From Ectobius pallidus (taxonomy: Eukaryota > Arthropoda > Insecta > Blattodea > Ectobiidae): a DNA stretch of 64,000 nt. Under the pieces are notes generated by a model, which ran no database searches, was not told where the DNA came from, and was given only the letters and a program-made list of their open reading frames with translations. The stretch is from assembly GCA_964059195.1 (NCBI GenBank), contig CAXKWD010000001.1, forward strand, positions 220,976,484 to 221,040,483, in the 5' to 3' direction. Both the position numbers and the translations under genes were made by a program. Positions within the stretch are counted from its first letter, which is position 1; the number at the start of each line of letters is the position of its first letter. Below, one piece after another: positions 35,001 to 50,000 of this stretch.

Positions 35001-38000
35001 TATCTATCTAACCTTCAAATATAATTTGAAAATGAGATATTACTTTGTCTAATAAGAGTTACGTTGCTCACAGATACAGACCATTATGCATATGGGAATT
35101 TTTATGAGAATAACGTTTATGATCCACTTGTGTCCACCTTTGGCACAGTATATTGAATTCACTGAATTTTTAAGTGTAATATTCTTTACCTTGGTAAACT
35201 TTCTAGAGGGCCGTTTTGCCTCATCATCTGCTCAGTTTCAACAGAAATGTTTGGGATCAGGTTGAGGGGGTACGTTATGGGGATTGGTAGTAGGGGTGTG
35301 GGTTTTTTAGTGTTCTGTGTTTATTATTGTGTCATGTAATATGTGTGACTTGAAATTGAGATGGTTGAATGTGTAGAATGTGATTTTGTGTGTTTGCAGA
35401 TTTCAAATTGTGTTTAGTTTCTTGCTTTTACATATAAATACATGGAAATATTGCACATTATGGGCTATTTACACAGAAAATTAACTGTTAATGCAACATA
35501 CACTTAAAAGTTTGAGGCCATGTTTTTCAATGGGACCATTCACAAAGCATCCTGTAAGCTTCAAACATAACTTAAAATTAAACGTTAACTTAGAACCTTG
35601 CAAACTCCAAGCTTTCGCATTGACTTTATGCAAAAGATAACGATACAACCAATAATAACTCTCAACTCCAAAGAACAGGAAATGGAAGTGGAAGTAGCTA
35701 AGAGATGGCGTCTATGGATGAGAAACACGTAATGTTGTCTGTATGATAAAAGCAATCCATTATACAAGGATGCGGCATTGAGAGAAAATATATGGACATT
35801 TATTTTCCAAAAAATGAACTACAATACGGTCCATATAATATGCTGTTAATTTTTATAAGTCTACATACACTTGTATGATATCAATTTATAAAGGCCTATA
35901 CATGCTTAATAGACACATGAAAGTATTTTCGTTTCCGGCAGCCATTTTATCAGCTGTTAACGTTCTCATTTGTGATTGGTTGTTACCAACATTAAGTGTT
36001 CACTGCAAATGCTCATTGTCATGCTAAAGTTTGCATTACGTTTTATGTTCTTAAGTTTATGGTTAATTTTTTATGTGAATGTGGAATTACGCATAAAAGC
36101 AGGAAACTAAACACACTAGAACAATTTTAAATCTATAAACACACAAAATCACAACAAACAACACTGGTTTTAAACAATGAAGCCAATTTTAAATCACACA
36201 TGTTATTTGACACAATAATAAACACACATTCCATCCATAACACACTCTCTGTTCCTGAAAATGTCAGTCGACACTGTGTTAAGACATGGGAACAGCACCC
36301 CAAAGAATGTTTACACTCAAAAAGTACCCCTTATGATATTTGGACTGTTTAAGCACTACCTGATCTAAAAGGTCCAAAGGTTCTACAGAAAGTACTATTT
36401 GTAAATATGAGCTAATATAATTGGTTTTATTTGATCATAAATGATTTTATTAGTTAGAAAATCATAATTTTGAAGGAGATTTGCAGTCTCAAATATGTGC
36501 ACATAAAAATAAAATTATAATAATTTCTACCACCTGTATTGAATACCTGATATGCTCTACAGAATGTTCTGAAAATCACACCTTATCTGACTTATGTACT
36601 AGTACCTGCTGGTTTATATAATTATGCAATGTGATATGATGTATAGTAATATTAATTGTTATTTATTTTATGTTAAATTAGCACATGCTTTTGCTGATAA
36701 TATAATATATTTTCTTCAGAACATTGTTTTATTGTATGTGTGTTCCACTCAGTCCTGTTAAACACACATCCATTGATCATGGATCCATGACTCTCTTGAT
36801 AATGTGATTAGCCAACAAGAATACATCATTATTCAGTCTGATAATGCAACTAGCCAACAGGACTACATCATATTCATTTTGATAATGTGAGTGGCCAACA
36901 GGAATAAATCATTATTCATTTTTATAAAGCGAGTAACAAACAAGAATACATCATTATTTGTTTTGATTATTGACTAGCCAACAGGAATACATCATTATTA
37001 ATGTGTGCTTGCTCGTGATTGTGACTGATGATCAGTCATAAGCATTGACATTGATTGCCTCAGTTATTAAAGAGTTGTTTACAAGAGCTATTGGTTAAAC
37101 TTCAGAATAGTTTATTTTGCTAATTTCCAGTCAGTAATGTCTTTCTAAGAAATTGGAAACAGTTGTAACCTACATAAAGAATATATATTTATTTTATTCT
37201 TCCGTTGAGGGCATGTTTATGAATGAATATTTATGATATGAATATATTTAAGCCACCTTTTACCCTCAATTATAATTAAGGAGTCTAACCTAACCTTCTA
37301 GTTGTTCAAATTTGTGTCAATGCCTCATACTTGTGCATAAAGAATAGTTCGAACAATGATCCATGCATTTCATGGAGAGTTTTGTAGAACTTCTTAAAAA
37401 AAATGAAAATACTTCCCTATATACCTTTATAAATATTACTTTTGAAACGTTTATTTTAGTATTGAAAGCTACAATATTTCATAATTTTAAAAGCAAAATT
37501 GATAGAGACATTGAGTGCTCTAATATTCACAATCACTTAACTCATACTAGGTCCAAATTACATATTAACAAGTGTTAGTTTCCTAAAACTCAAAATAGCT
37601 TTGAACATGTATCACTAAGTTTATTTTCTCACATACCTAAAGGGATTAGAAAGATAAATTCTGCTTCTTTTAGATCTATTTAGTTGGCAAATCCTCTTTA
37701 TGGTGTACCTGAATATTACAACTTGCATTTTTAGTGTGCATTTGATTTGTGACATTGCTATACATTTTTTGTAAATGTCCAGGCAATAAGTTATATTCTA
37801 TTATAAAAAATGCCACATTACTGTAACACTAAAACACCCCATTGCTAGAGCGAAGCCCGTTCTACATGAGTATAAATAGCTCAAATAAATGAAAATATTA
37901 AATAACACACTGTTCACACAGAAAGTAAAATTGTGGCACCTAGATAGATCATACTATTTTCTAAACGAATATCTGCTTACATTATTTGTGAAAAAGATAT

Positions 38001-41000
38001 AAATAATAATGATTTTTGCTACTTTAGCCCGTTGTTTATATCTATTATTTTGTTTATCTCTGACAAGTCACCAGTTTACCAACTTAACCCACCTTTGTAT
38101 TCGATATGCGATAATAAATCACTTCACTTTACTTTTTCCGCTTCTTCGTCCTACCCATCCTATACCTGAGCCCTTTCCTTGACGCTTTTACATTTCTAGT
38201 ATACCAGAATTTCTCGTTAGATTTATTATTTATATTAAGTTATTTTTATATGCTTATAAGTCTTTTAAAACAAGCTTTCGGTTTGTAATTCCCGGTAGAT
38301 TTACAAGTACGAGTATAATGACATAAAAGAGATTTCGTCTAATATGGATCTCTACTAAGCTAAAGAATACTATGCAACTTCTGGATACTGTTTAAAGTGT
38401 AGGCCTGCGGATCTATCTACACAGCTTCATCTAACTAAATCTTGTGAAGCTTCAGTTCAGAGATGGCCGGCACAGCCACATATACCACACCATGATTTTA
38501 ACTTTATAAAAATTGTATCACTGAGAATGGCAAGGTGGTTGTTGAAATATATTATATTTTTAATATTCTAAAAACTTTTATATTGACAAGACAGAGTTAC
38601 CACAGTTTAGATTCAAAGACAAGTCAATATGGCTCTTTTTTATCAACATTGAAGGGTTAATGGCTTATATTAACTCCTGTCAATGAAACCAGGCAAAAAT
38701 GATTTAATTACATCATTCATGTTGAACTGAGTTACATTGAATTGTTTTATATGTGTTTCTATTGTGTACAATTTTATTTCATTTAAGGGAACAAGGTATA
38801 TATTCTTTTGTTTAAAAATTATCTGGATCTCCCTGAACAAGAATATAGAGTATGGTACCTATATATAGTATTTGCAAAATTTTTAGCAAGCAGTCATAAA
38901 ATCACAAAGAAATTTAATTATCATTCTATTTGTTAACTTTATTCATTTGTAATTCTTGTAAAATTTTGAGTGTGTGTTGTTTTAATTGATTTATTTTAGT
39001 GTTTTTAGTGTTTTCTTTATTGTTTCTATGTAATTTCTTAGTTTAGTAGACCTAAAATAAAATAAATAAATAAATAAATAGTGTTACACTTAAAAATACA
39101 TTCAAATGGAATTTGCATCACTTTAAAATCAGAGGAAACATTTCAACTGACCGACAAGAATTGCACCCACCAAGCACAAACAGCTGTTCAGGCAAGTAAG
39201 TAGGAAGATAGGACCAAGAGAAGGCAATGTGAGAGAAAGAAAAGGCAGAGCATGAAGATGATAATGATTACGATCCTGGAATGCACGGATTAAGTCAGGA
39301 AACTGTTAAATTTTTAAACATTAATATGTCAAAGCTAGATTTTCATATACATTTGTACCCTCATCCCAGAATATATTAGAGCTAAAGTGTTGAAATTTTG
39401 CACACTCCTTTAACATATGGTAATGAAGAACTGGTAGCAGATTTACTTTGATACCAAAATTATTATAAGATTTAGGAATATTTTTATGTTGTAAATTTCA
39501 CCATTTTTGTGGTCAGAATTTGTACATCTGTTATACTTTTCTTCCATCTTTCTTTTTTTTAACCAACAAATAGTTAGTTAATTATATGAAGCATACACAT
39601 GAAAAGTTTTAAGTACCGGTATCTGATCCAAGTAGTTTCGGAGATCAGCCAAAAGACCTTGGACATTCTCTGCTCCCGCGGACCAGTACAGCTCTGCTGG
39701 GTTCCTGGGCATGCTGGCAATCAGAGGAAATGAACTAGCTGATAAGCTAGCAAGGGAGGGCTCGGCCAATGTCTTTATTGGACCGGAACCTGTCCTTGGT
39801 ATTACTCCAAGAAGGGCCAGATATGAGGTTTTAGATTGGATGGCACTTCAACATGGCACTTTATGGAGTAATTTAACTACTGCTAGACAGGCTCGGTCTA
39901 TGATCAAGGGACCTAGCAAGAAGAACAGCAGGATTCTGCTAACCCTTAATCGGGCACAACTTAGGAGTACTGTTGGCCTACTAACAGGACACAATACCCT
40001 AAAGAGGCACCTACATGTGATGAAGCTGAGTGCGGATCCTACATGTAGGAAGTGCGGTAGGGAAGATGAGTCTTCTCTACATGTTTTGTGCGAGTGCGAA
40101 GCACTTGCCACAACTAGACACTTTCTCCTGGGCTCAGATAAATTGGAACCAGATGACATAAAGAGAACAAATCCGAGATCTATCCTGTCCTTCTGGAAGG
40201 CCACGGGACTCGAATGAATTCTCCAGCATGAGGGGCACAATGGGCCCAACTATGCGGCCTACGTGCATGGGACCGAAAGGGCTCAACCCATTTATTTTCA
40301 TTCATTCATTCATTCGGAGATCAGGGTACATAAACTTGCCCATTCTTTTAACGTGTTTCTAGTCTTCTGTTCAGAAATCTAAAAATAAAAATTTATAAGA
40401 CAATTATCCTTCCAGTTGTATTATATGGATGTGAGACATGACCGCTTACTCTTCGGGAAGAACATAATCTGAGAATGTTCAAAAACAGGGTGCTTAGGAA
40501 AATATTTGGGCCTAAGAGAAAACTGCATAACGACGAGCTTCATAACCTGTACTCGTCATCGGATGTGGTAAGGGTTATTAAATCACGGAGGATGAAATGG
40601 GGGAGGAAAGACATATCTCAAAATTATTGACTAGGAGACCCGAAGGGAAGAGACCACTTGGAAGACCTAGATGTAAGTGGGAGGACAATATCAGAATGGA
40701 TTTAAGGGAAGTAGGCTTTGTGAGGGACGGTTGGATGGAGTTAGCACAGAATAGGTTGAATGGCGGGCTCAGGTAAGTGCGGCAATGGACCTTCGAGATT
40801 CATAAAATAGATAATATTCCTTTAGCTTGCTGAGGAATTGTCTATTTTCATTGAGTTAGTAATGAAGCCACTATCATAAACGAATAAGCAATATAATTGT
40901 GAAAGTATGCAGACTAGCATGTAAAAATTTGAAATCAATATCCTTTATAGTTTTTTACTACTAGCCACTAAAAGAAAGTACTGTCCAGAAATACAATAGT

Positions 41001-44000
41001 ACCTTGTTCCCTCAAACGAAATAGCAATTATCTATTTCACGGAATTATAACAGTAGAGAGATTATTACAATAAAAATTAAGGATTCATTTACAGTTGGTA
41101 AAACTGAGTGATAAAGCTAAGAGATATCTAGATTTAATTTCTTATGTAATCTGAAAACTTCTTCAACTTTATTTAAAAAGAAAGATCATCAAAGTTGAGA
41201 GAAAACCTCTAAGAGGAAAGCATCATATATATGATGATCTAAGCTATATGATACTGGCTATATCATTGTGTTTGTGTGTTGTTTCAACCAGGCTCCCAGT
41301 TTGCCCAACAAGGATTTCACTGTCAAGGATAAGATGGGCAGCTTGAAACGGACGATGGGTGGAAGGCCTTTACCGCCACCACCACCTAACAATAAATTCC
41401 AGAGTAAGAAGATCTTTTAAACCCCTAGAATGTGTTTATTTCTGTTATTTTTATTTCTTTATTTGAACAAAACCTAACTGTTTAGTTTAAATCATGTGTG
41501 GAAAAAATTAAAATAATTCTAGGGGTTGTGGCATGTAAGATATTAAAATGTGTTTGTGAAATATGCACATGGGGCCAGTTACAAGCAAAGTTTAAAAAAA
41601 TAAAATACTTAAAATAAGTATGAGGGTAGCCCAGAAAGTAATGCGCCATATTTTTCTTTCTTAAACAAGTATTTATTGAACACAATGAAACTTACACACA
41701 AGAAAGAATGTGTTTCTTCTACTCTCCCTATTTTTCCATGTAATCTCCGTCCCGTCCTATGGCCTTCCTCCAGCAAGACACAAGAGCGCGTATGCCCTGT
41801 CGGTACCCCTCCTTGTTCTGGTCACAAAGCCATTTCTGTCCCAATCCTGGACAAGAACGCTTCCCCCTAAACTGAAGCTGTCAATCAGCAAAGGAAGTGT
41901 GGATGCAATCATCCGTGCTCTTGATTACTCAAAAGTGTGTGCACGATGGGTTCTGCGCTGTTTTATGGTGGACCACAAATCGCTCAGAAAAAATATTTCT
42001 TCTGAGTTGCTGAAACGTTCTGAAGCTGAAGAGGAAGTGTTCTTGACCAGGATTGTGACAGAAATGTGCAGAAATGGTTTCGTGACTAGAACAAGGAGTG
42101 GTACCGACAGGTCATACACGACTTGTGTCTCGCTGGAGGAAGGACATAGAACGAGATGGAAATTACGTGGAAAAATAGGGAGTGTAGAAGAAACATCATT
42201 CTTTCTTGGGTGTAAGTTTCATTGTGTTTGATAAATAATTATTGAAGAAAAGAAATGTGGTGCATTACTTACTGGGCGACCCTCGTAAATAAAACAAACA
42301 AAAACAAATATATATTTGAAAGTTCTGATCTTAAGTTTTTCTTAACAAAAATCCCTAACTGCACAAGTCGAATCTTGGTTATTGTTCTGGCTACAAGTTA
42401 TATTGAATTTGTATGCAAAAAATATAACCTGTATTATGATTTTATCATTAAGATATTTCTAAATACATACAGGCCTTCCTACAGTGTGTTTTACTTTAAT
42501 AGCTTTGGACCTCATGAGTTCCACTGCCCGGCAGGTCATGCAGCGACAATGGGTAAGTTAGCCTAGTGCAGTCGGTAGTAAAAAAGGAAGAGTTTGTTCA
42601 ATCTTGCAAAATAATAGTACAATTATTAGAGACCGTACTTTTTGGAACAGTGAAAAGTGTGAAATTTCACAAAACAGCCTTCCTTAGCTACGAAGGACGT
42701 CAACAAAGTAAGTTTCCTTGGGTTCATTAACAGACACAAAACACAACTTCACGTAAACAGTTATTGCAACAGACACAGCCAGTGTTCAGCTATTTTTAAA
42801 CATATTCGCCACCAGAATTGAAACATTTTTCATACCATGGGACCACAACTTCAAGTAAACAGTTATTGCAAAACACAGCCAGTGTTCAGCTATTTTTAAA
42901 CATATTCGCCACCGGAATTGAAACATTTTTCATACCGCGGGACCAACTTTTGAATACCTGTGTCATGTCTGCCACTTAAGATTTGAACCACCGTGTGACA
43001 ACTACCTTCGCCACTCTGTCATTCTTTGTCATTTCGTGAAGTGTAGGAAAAGATAGAAATCACTGGAAGTGAGGTCCGGTCTTTAGGGTGAATGTTTAAT
43101 CACCTCTCAGCCAAACTTCTGCAGGAGACTTGCTAGGAGGTCTTTAAACATCCACCCTACAGCCCGGACTTCGCTCCCAATGATTTCCATCTTTTCCTAC
43201 ACATTAAGAAATGACAGGGAATGACAGGGAATGACAGAGAATGACAGAGCGAAGGAGATGTTTGTCACACAGTGGTTCAAATCCCTGGCAGCAGACTTGT
43301 ACAACATAGGAATTCAAAAGTTGGTCCCAAGTAAGACAAATGTCTCAATTCCGATAGTGAATATGTTGAAAAATAGAGGAACACTGGCTGTGTCTGTTGC
43401 AATAACTATATACTTCAAATTGTGTTTTGTTTCTGTAAATGGACTCAGGGAAACTTACTTTGTGGACGTCCCTCGTATATTTAGCTTTGTACATGCCTAA
43501 AATACCAATATTAAGCAAACTGAATCCATGAAATATCGCAAAATATATTCGATTGTGCAAAATGTCTAAATAAGCACAAAATATGCCCATTCCTTATCAG
43601 CCATTCCACGGAAAGTGAGCGTGAAGTGTCCAGACCGTAACAACCTTTTAATATTAATTTAAAATATATGTCATCATTGAAAAATTATTAATACAATTTT
43701 CAGTACTAATCTACTGAAGAACTAATTCTCAATATTAATTTCATAATTTTTAGTGATGACATATATTTTAAATTAATATTAAAAGGTTGTTATGGTCTGG
43801 ACACTTCAGGATCACTTTCCGTGGAATGGCTATGTAAATTAAGTACAAAAATTTGATTCAAAATAGTAATATTTTGTTTTGCTGTGATTTTTTCCTTCAT
43901 TTCTTATAGCATGCTTCCTTCCCTGCTATTTCTATGGCTGCCGAGATACTTTTGATCAATTACAGCAGAGGCAAAGGAATGCACTTTGATTTACCCATTA

Positions 44001-47000
44001 TTGCTGCACAACCTGCTTGGAAATGGAATTCCCTAGGCTCGGAGCAAATAAAATAAAGCGCTCTGTATATTGTTATGATTTTAGTAGCTTTATAACACTT
44101 CTAAATACTAAAGGAGCATTTTTTAAACTACTGTTTTGTTTACCAAACTGCTTTTATACAAAGGATAAGATATAATAAACTCGAATCTGAGATCTTTTTT
44201 TCCTGGGCAGTGCACTTTAATCGTGAAATGCACCTCGAAGCCGTGTTTTTAGCTTTATCAATCATTTTAACTGTTTATGCATGTTTTGGGTAAGGTTCAT
44301 TAATCTGTGGTTCATTTTAATCATTTGATTTCACACATGTATGCTCATATGGCAGCGTACAAGATTTGTTTTGTTCATTTAATTATTTATATTTATTATG
44401 TAAAATAATATAATTAAGAATAAAATTATGTAATTCCTGCAACATTTTCAGTGTTAATAAATATATTTTAATTATTTTTCCATTAAATAAATTATTTACA
44501 TAAAACAACTAGCAGTTGAGTAAATAATCGCAAGCGAAGCCATAGGCACATGCTAGTTTTGAATATATGAAATGGTATTTGCAGCACACCCTCCGCTACA
44601 GAATATCTTGTATTGATTCCCAGACCATGGGTTCTTATTCAATAAATGTTGTACAGTAGGGACCACTCTATATGCCCCAAACATTTTAGTCACCCCATAG
44701 ATTTCTGTCCATGTATGAGAAACATCCAGAAAGTAAGTTCTGATCACCGATAAAGAAAACAAAAACATTAATAAGTAAGAAATATTTATTGCAATACTAG
44801 CTTAAAAGGCCCAGCGTCGCTCGGGTTTTGTATTTTGTAAATCGCGAAAATAACTTATGAAGGACTTTCGATTTTCATACTCTAGTCTAGTCTTTATATA
44901 GGTATTTAGAATTTGAAATGAGGAAGAACGACTTATCACACACAATTCCCTCAGAAAACGCTAGTTAGGCTATATCTTTTTATAGCTTATAGCAGATCCC
45001 CGCGGCTTCGCCCACAATAATTAATCGGGAGATTATAAATTAAGAGCAAAATAATTAAACTATTATATTTATTATCACTTTGCACACGAAACATTCATAG
45101 GTCTAAACTAAACGATTGATAGGCCTAATTAATGAAACAGCTGTAAATCCGGCTTTGAAGTGAATTCCACGATTAGAAAGCGCAGCATGGGAAAAATAAC
45201 CTCAGATTCGAGTTCCCTGGCCTAAAAAAACCCCGCATAATGTTTGTCCATTTAGGGCTATATTCATTATTCTTCTTCCGTCTAGGGTGAAAATTTCATC
45301 TGTCTGCGTGCCTTGACATTACAATAACATGAGATATCCATTGCCTTCCAAAGCGATCGCGATGCTATTGTTTCCAAAGTATGACAAAAATAGACAAAGC
45401 CTTCTGCAATTGATTTGACAACTGAAATGAATAACTGAAAACTGATGCTTCGAAAGCGTAAAAAATGCACGTTTTCTTGCCGTTTTTCACTCATAACTCG
45501 CGAACGAAGGCTAAAATTAAAAATGTAGTATGACAGAAACCTTCCCGGGAATGTACCCAACAACTTCCCAAAGTTTCATGGCGATCGGATGAGTGGTGTA
45601 GCAATGCATAAAGGACACACACACACACACACACACACATACATTCATTTTTATATATATAGATTTACAGAGATTCACTGGCTACTTCTCTACATAGTCG
45701 GCACCGTTATGAAGGCATTTATCGTACCGCTGCACCAGCATTTGTATGCCCATGTCATAGGACTGTGCTGCCTACGTCTGGAGCCATGAAATCATTGCTG
45801 TCTGTACATCAGCGTTGTTGTGGAAACGTTTTTCTGCCAGAAATCGCTTCAGACGAAAGAGATGGAAGTCACTTGGCACGAGGTGGGGGCTGTAGGGTGG
45901 ATGGTCGAAGATCTCCCATCCAAACTGAAGCAACTGATTCTGTGTGGCGTTGGCTGTATGGTGCCGTGCATTGTCGTGCAAACGCACAATGCCTCTTGTC
46001 AGCAAGTGACTTCCATCTCTTCTGTCTGATGAAGCACTCTCTGGCAGGAAAATGTTTCCACAACGATGCTGAGGTACAGACAGCAGTGCATTTCACGGCT
46101 CCACACATTGGCGGCAGAGTCCTATGACATGGGCATACAAATTTTGATGCAGCGGTATGATAAATGCCTCGATAATGGTGGCAACTATGTGGAGAAGTAG
46201 CCAATGAATCTCATATTACATATTACAATACATATTTCTTACTTATTACTGTTTTGTTTTCTTTATTGGCGATTGGAAGTTACTTTCTGGATGACCTCCG
46301 TATCACTTAAACCCATCAAGATATTTGTTATCAGCTTTTCTCTTTTGGCCCCATTGTGTGAAGTATGTGTATTTTAAAAAAGATTGTACTACTATAGCCA
46401 GTGAAAATTAACAAAGGGTAAGTAGAAGGTAAATGATACTAAGTTATTATAACAATACAATAATTTAACCCTGCCTTCCATTCCTGTTTATGAAACTAAT
46501 ATCTTGTAACTAATATCTGTCGAATAGTAGCCTACTCCCCTGCTTCCCCACCCTTCGTGACTTCCAAACCAATTGCTACGCAGGGGTTTTAGGCAACGGA
46601 TTAAGCTAACTTTCAATTTCAGTGACTTTGTATTCAAAGAGAAATATAATTCAATTATTTTCGATAGTAATAATCGATTACTCAGGTATCACATTTGATG
46701 CTGAGGTCGATTATTGCACGCATATATGGGAGTCATCTACAGTGTACTAAAGTAATGTTTAGGTTTGACATAAAATTGTCGCGTTTATGAAAAAGGTTCT
46801 TTTAGTCTGACAATTTACATTAATTTTCCTGTAATGTATCGGTAAGGAAAAGTTGTAATATTTATGAAAAATACAATGGTTATGACATATTGAGAAATTT
46901 GTCAGACATGACATAATTGTTGTATTTGTTACACCTGTAGAGTTTTTTGAAATAGAGCCCAAACCTAAAAACCAGGACAGCCTACTTTTTTTTTCATACT

Positions 47001-50000
47001 TTTCAGAACTGTGGATTTGTTTTAGGAGCCCCTGATTTTTGCTTCCTTAACTTTTCTTATATAAGAAAAACACCTTCAATATACCACTATTTACAAATTT
47101 CTTTGCATTCTAACTGAATACAATCAATACAAAACTTAAGCTAGTAGGTAGTAATAGGCTCAGCTCTGTTCAAGTCAGTAGTAGGCAGTAGTAACATGAA
47201 CTGACAAACAATATTACTTTTGACCAAATGCCAACTTAATGCATGGCAGTACAAATCACCATAAGAATCTAAAGCCTCCAACCAACTATCTCTGGTAGAC
47301 AAGGGATACAATTGTTGCAAATAGGATCACTATCTGGTGGGAGAAAAAAACATAATACATCATGCAAAATTCCTAAAAACTTTCTTGGGACATTGGGTCA
47401 TGCATTTTAGAAATCCACAAACACCCGCATGGCTAATAAAAGCATGAAAACCACAGCACAATATTTATCGTGAGGAAAATAGTAACCAAAGAGTAATTAG
47501 ATCTGTATCCTGTTTTCACACAGCAATGAGAGGTGACGTAGATCGTCATGCATCAAGCCCGGAGACACAAAACTCAGTGCAACCTGAGCAGAACAAGGCT
47601 TCACAGCTGGCTGATCGCTTGGGAACATTACAGAAGCGTTATCGACAACACCAGGCCGCTATGAGGGGCACCACCCCTAACATCCCACTCACAGTCCTGG
47701 AAATGAGCAACAAGACTGTGGAGAACGAACGAGATAACGAAATCAAGATGCAGAGGTCTAGAAGTAACAGCATGGCCAACACAAGCTTCTCTAATCTCCA
47801 AGACCAGGTAAGATGGTGTCTCATAAATAGGGTTGCCAATTATTCCATATTTTCCGGGAAATCCCATATTTTCACTTAATCTGGATGATAATTTCAGATT
47901 GTGTAGTTTTCAAGATATATCCCGTATTTCACTTTTGTCAAAACTGACTAACTTTTTTCTTAGTAGTTAGGAAATGAAATGCATGGAAAATATTCTTAGC
48001 GGGGGCCCAGTAATTTTTTTAGAAGGTATTTGTAAGATTGGGGGTACGCCGTAGCGTAGTGGTTGAGGCGCTGCGCTACAAACCGGAAGGTCGCGGGTTC
48101 GATCCCCGATGAGGTCGTTGGAGTTTTTCAATTGACCTAATCCTCCTGGTGGCACTATGACCCTGGGGTCGACTCAGCCTCTAACAGAAATGAGTACCAG
48201 GAGCATTCCTGGGGGTAAAGGCGGCCGGTGCGTAAGGCTGACAACCTTACCACCTTCATGTGCCGATGTCTAAAAATCTGGGAGCCTCAACCTCCTGGAA
48301 CCCTCTGGGCCTCCATGGCCTGCAATAGGGAACACTTTACTTTACTTATTTGTAAGATTGCTGGTTATAACATAGCTACATTATTAAGTGCCAGAATTGT
48401 ACTTTATGAGATTGGATGGGAAAATGTCTGTCTATTAGTCTGTATGCATGATAACTCAAGTACACATTATTGAATTTTCATGAAACTTGGTAAACACATT
48501 TATAACATCCATGGGAAGAAGCCTATTGATATTGGACCAAACGGTTGACTGGTACCGGAGTAATGCCCAATTTAGTGCCTATTTTATGGTAATATATTTT
48601 TAAAAATTTTTATCAAATGGAAATCAGTTCTCATGACAACATATTGTTTTACAGTGTTCATATACAGCTTTGGAAGTTGCAATATAGTTGTTGGACATGT
48701 CCCATCTGTCACGTATCATTTACTTTTTAAGAATCTTAATTTGTTAGTGATCCTACATTAAAACGTGCTGTGTGTAATTCTTAGAGTTTTAATTTAATGT
48801 GTAAGTTACATTTGGTTTTATATGCATACATAACTCACAGAAATAATGTCATGTTCTATACTCACCAACACTTAAGGCTAATATTTGTCCCTTCCGTCAC
48901 ATCATTATTTTTCTGAATCGCAGACAGAAATGGTGGCGGATTATTAAAATTGTAAGTTATTCTCATTTACCAAATAACAAAACTTTGGACTCGAGGAATA
49001 AATCAAGGATTTAAATTAAAAATAGGCATTGAATTTCCTAACTCTGTGTGTCCCGTCCGTCACTCGTGAAATGCATGATATATTATAAAAACTAGAGAAA
49101 TCAAACTTTCATCTGAGACCAAAATCTATTTGTACAAAATTTTCAAGAAAATTGCTAAATTGATTGGTCGATGAATACCCTACAAAGACTGTTTGTCTAC
49201 AGCCACCTAGCAGAGATAGTGGCTACCCAGACTGGGAGGCAGAGCAACAGTGGGGACCAAGACAACGCTCTAGTAGCATATCGGGTTCTTCTGGGATTGA
49301 GATGGGATCCCGCATGAGGTATAACTCCAATGACATATCCGGCATTGCAACACTGTCGAGGCGTCGTGCCAGCGAATATCAGCCTCCCCCGTCCCCCACA
49401 CAGAGGAACAACCAGTTCGGCAGAGGCCTCATACAGAGCAGCTCTGTGTCCGATATGCAGGGCATGGGCAATTTCCCACCACATCAGGCACCTCAACACA
49501 ACTTCCAAACCATGGGACAGGTATGGCTTATGCTAGAGTTTGGTACACACTTTGTAAGCCTATTTATAATTTTACATATTTTTTCTTAACTGAATATGAA
49601 AGGTACCTATAGAAACACTCCATCAGAGGGACTGAGAATGGAATATACGAGGTGTGGTAAAAAAATATGGTGAATGACTTTGTATAGCAGCAACTGTTTA
49701 TGCTACATCCGTTTGATCTAATATGTCCAATAGCCTGATCTGTTGAGACAGGTAATGTCAAGTTTGAACACGTCCTGACTTGTTAGTCAGCTTCCAGAGC
49801 CACCAGAGTGATATCATGTTTACCGTGCCTACTGCGCATCATGGATTTTGAACAACGCATCAACATTAAGTTTTGTTTTAAGTAAAAAAAAGTGCCAAAG
49901 TAGCTCATAAAATGTTGGAATCAGTGTATGGTGATATGTGGTAACTCTGCAGACTGTTTAAAAGTGGTATGATCGATTTAAAAATGGAAATGAGCCTGTT

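Larger units (their letters stand above)
41404..47523 (+). other. intron 4, hosting three fold-back mariners
   Basis: The intron holds mariner derivatives at 41621-42285, 42691-43475 and 44716-46300, and a small palindrome at 43599-43831. Positions 43832-44715 and 46301-47523 show nothing recognisable beyond AT-rich DNA. Confidence 0.7.
47808..49202 (+). other. intron 5 with SINE, repeat A and repeat D
   Basis: From left to right: about 230 bp unassigned, a SINE (48041-48346), repeat A copy 6 (48361-48690), repeat D (48690-49085) and about 115 bp of unique DNA before exon f. Repeats A and D abut without a gap. Confidence 0.7.

Noticed and set aside
36798..37000. CRISPR-like array (five regularly spaced repeats)
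   Set aside because: The units are contiguous and diverged along their full length, without distinct repeats and spacers, in an animal intron: a minisatellite.
41710..42231. 173-codon frame as a novel protein
   Set aside because: It runs through a fold-back mariner: the first part is the antisense arm, the middle is transposase in frame, and the last part is out of frame.
47526..47528. ATG at the start of exon e as a translation start
   Set aside because: The exon has a good acceptor two bases upstream and its phase fits exon d exactly, so the Met is internal.
48041..48115. Genuine tRNA gene on the plus strand
   Set aside because: No complete acceptor stem, a SINE body follows, and a 14-bp duplication flanks the unit.
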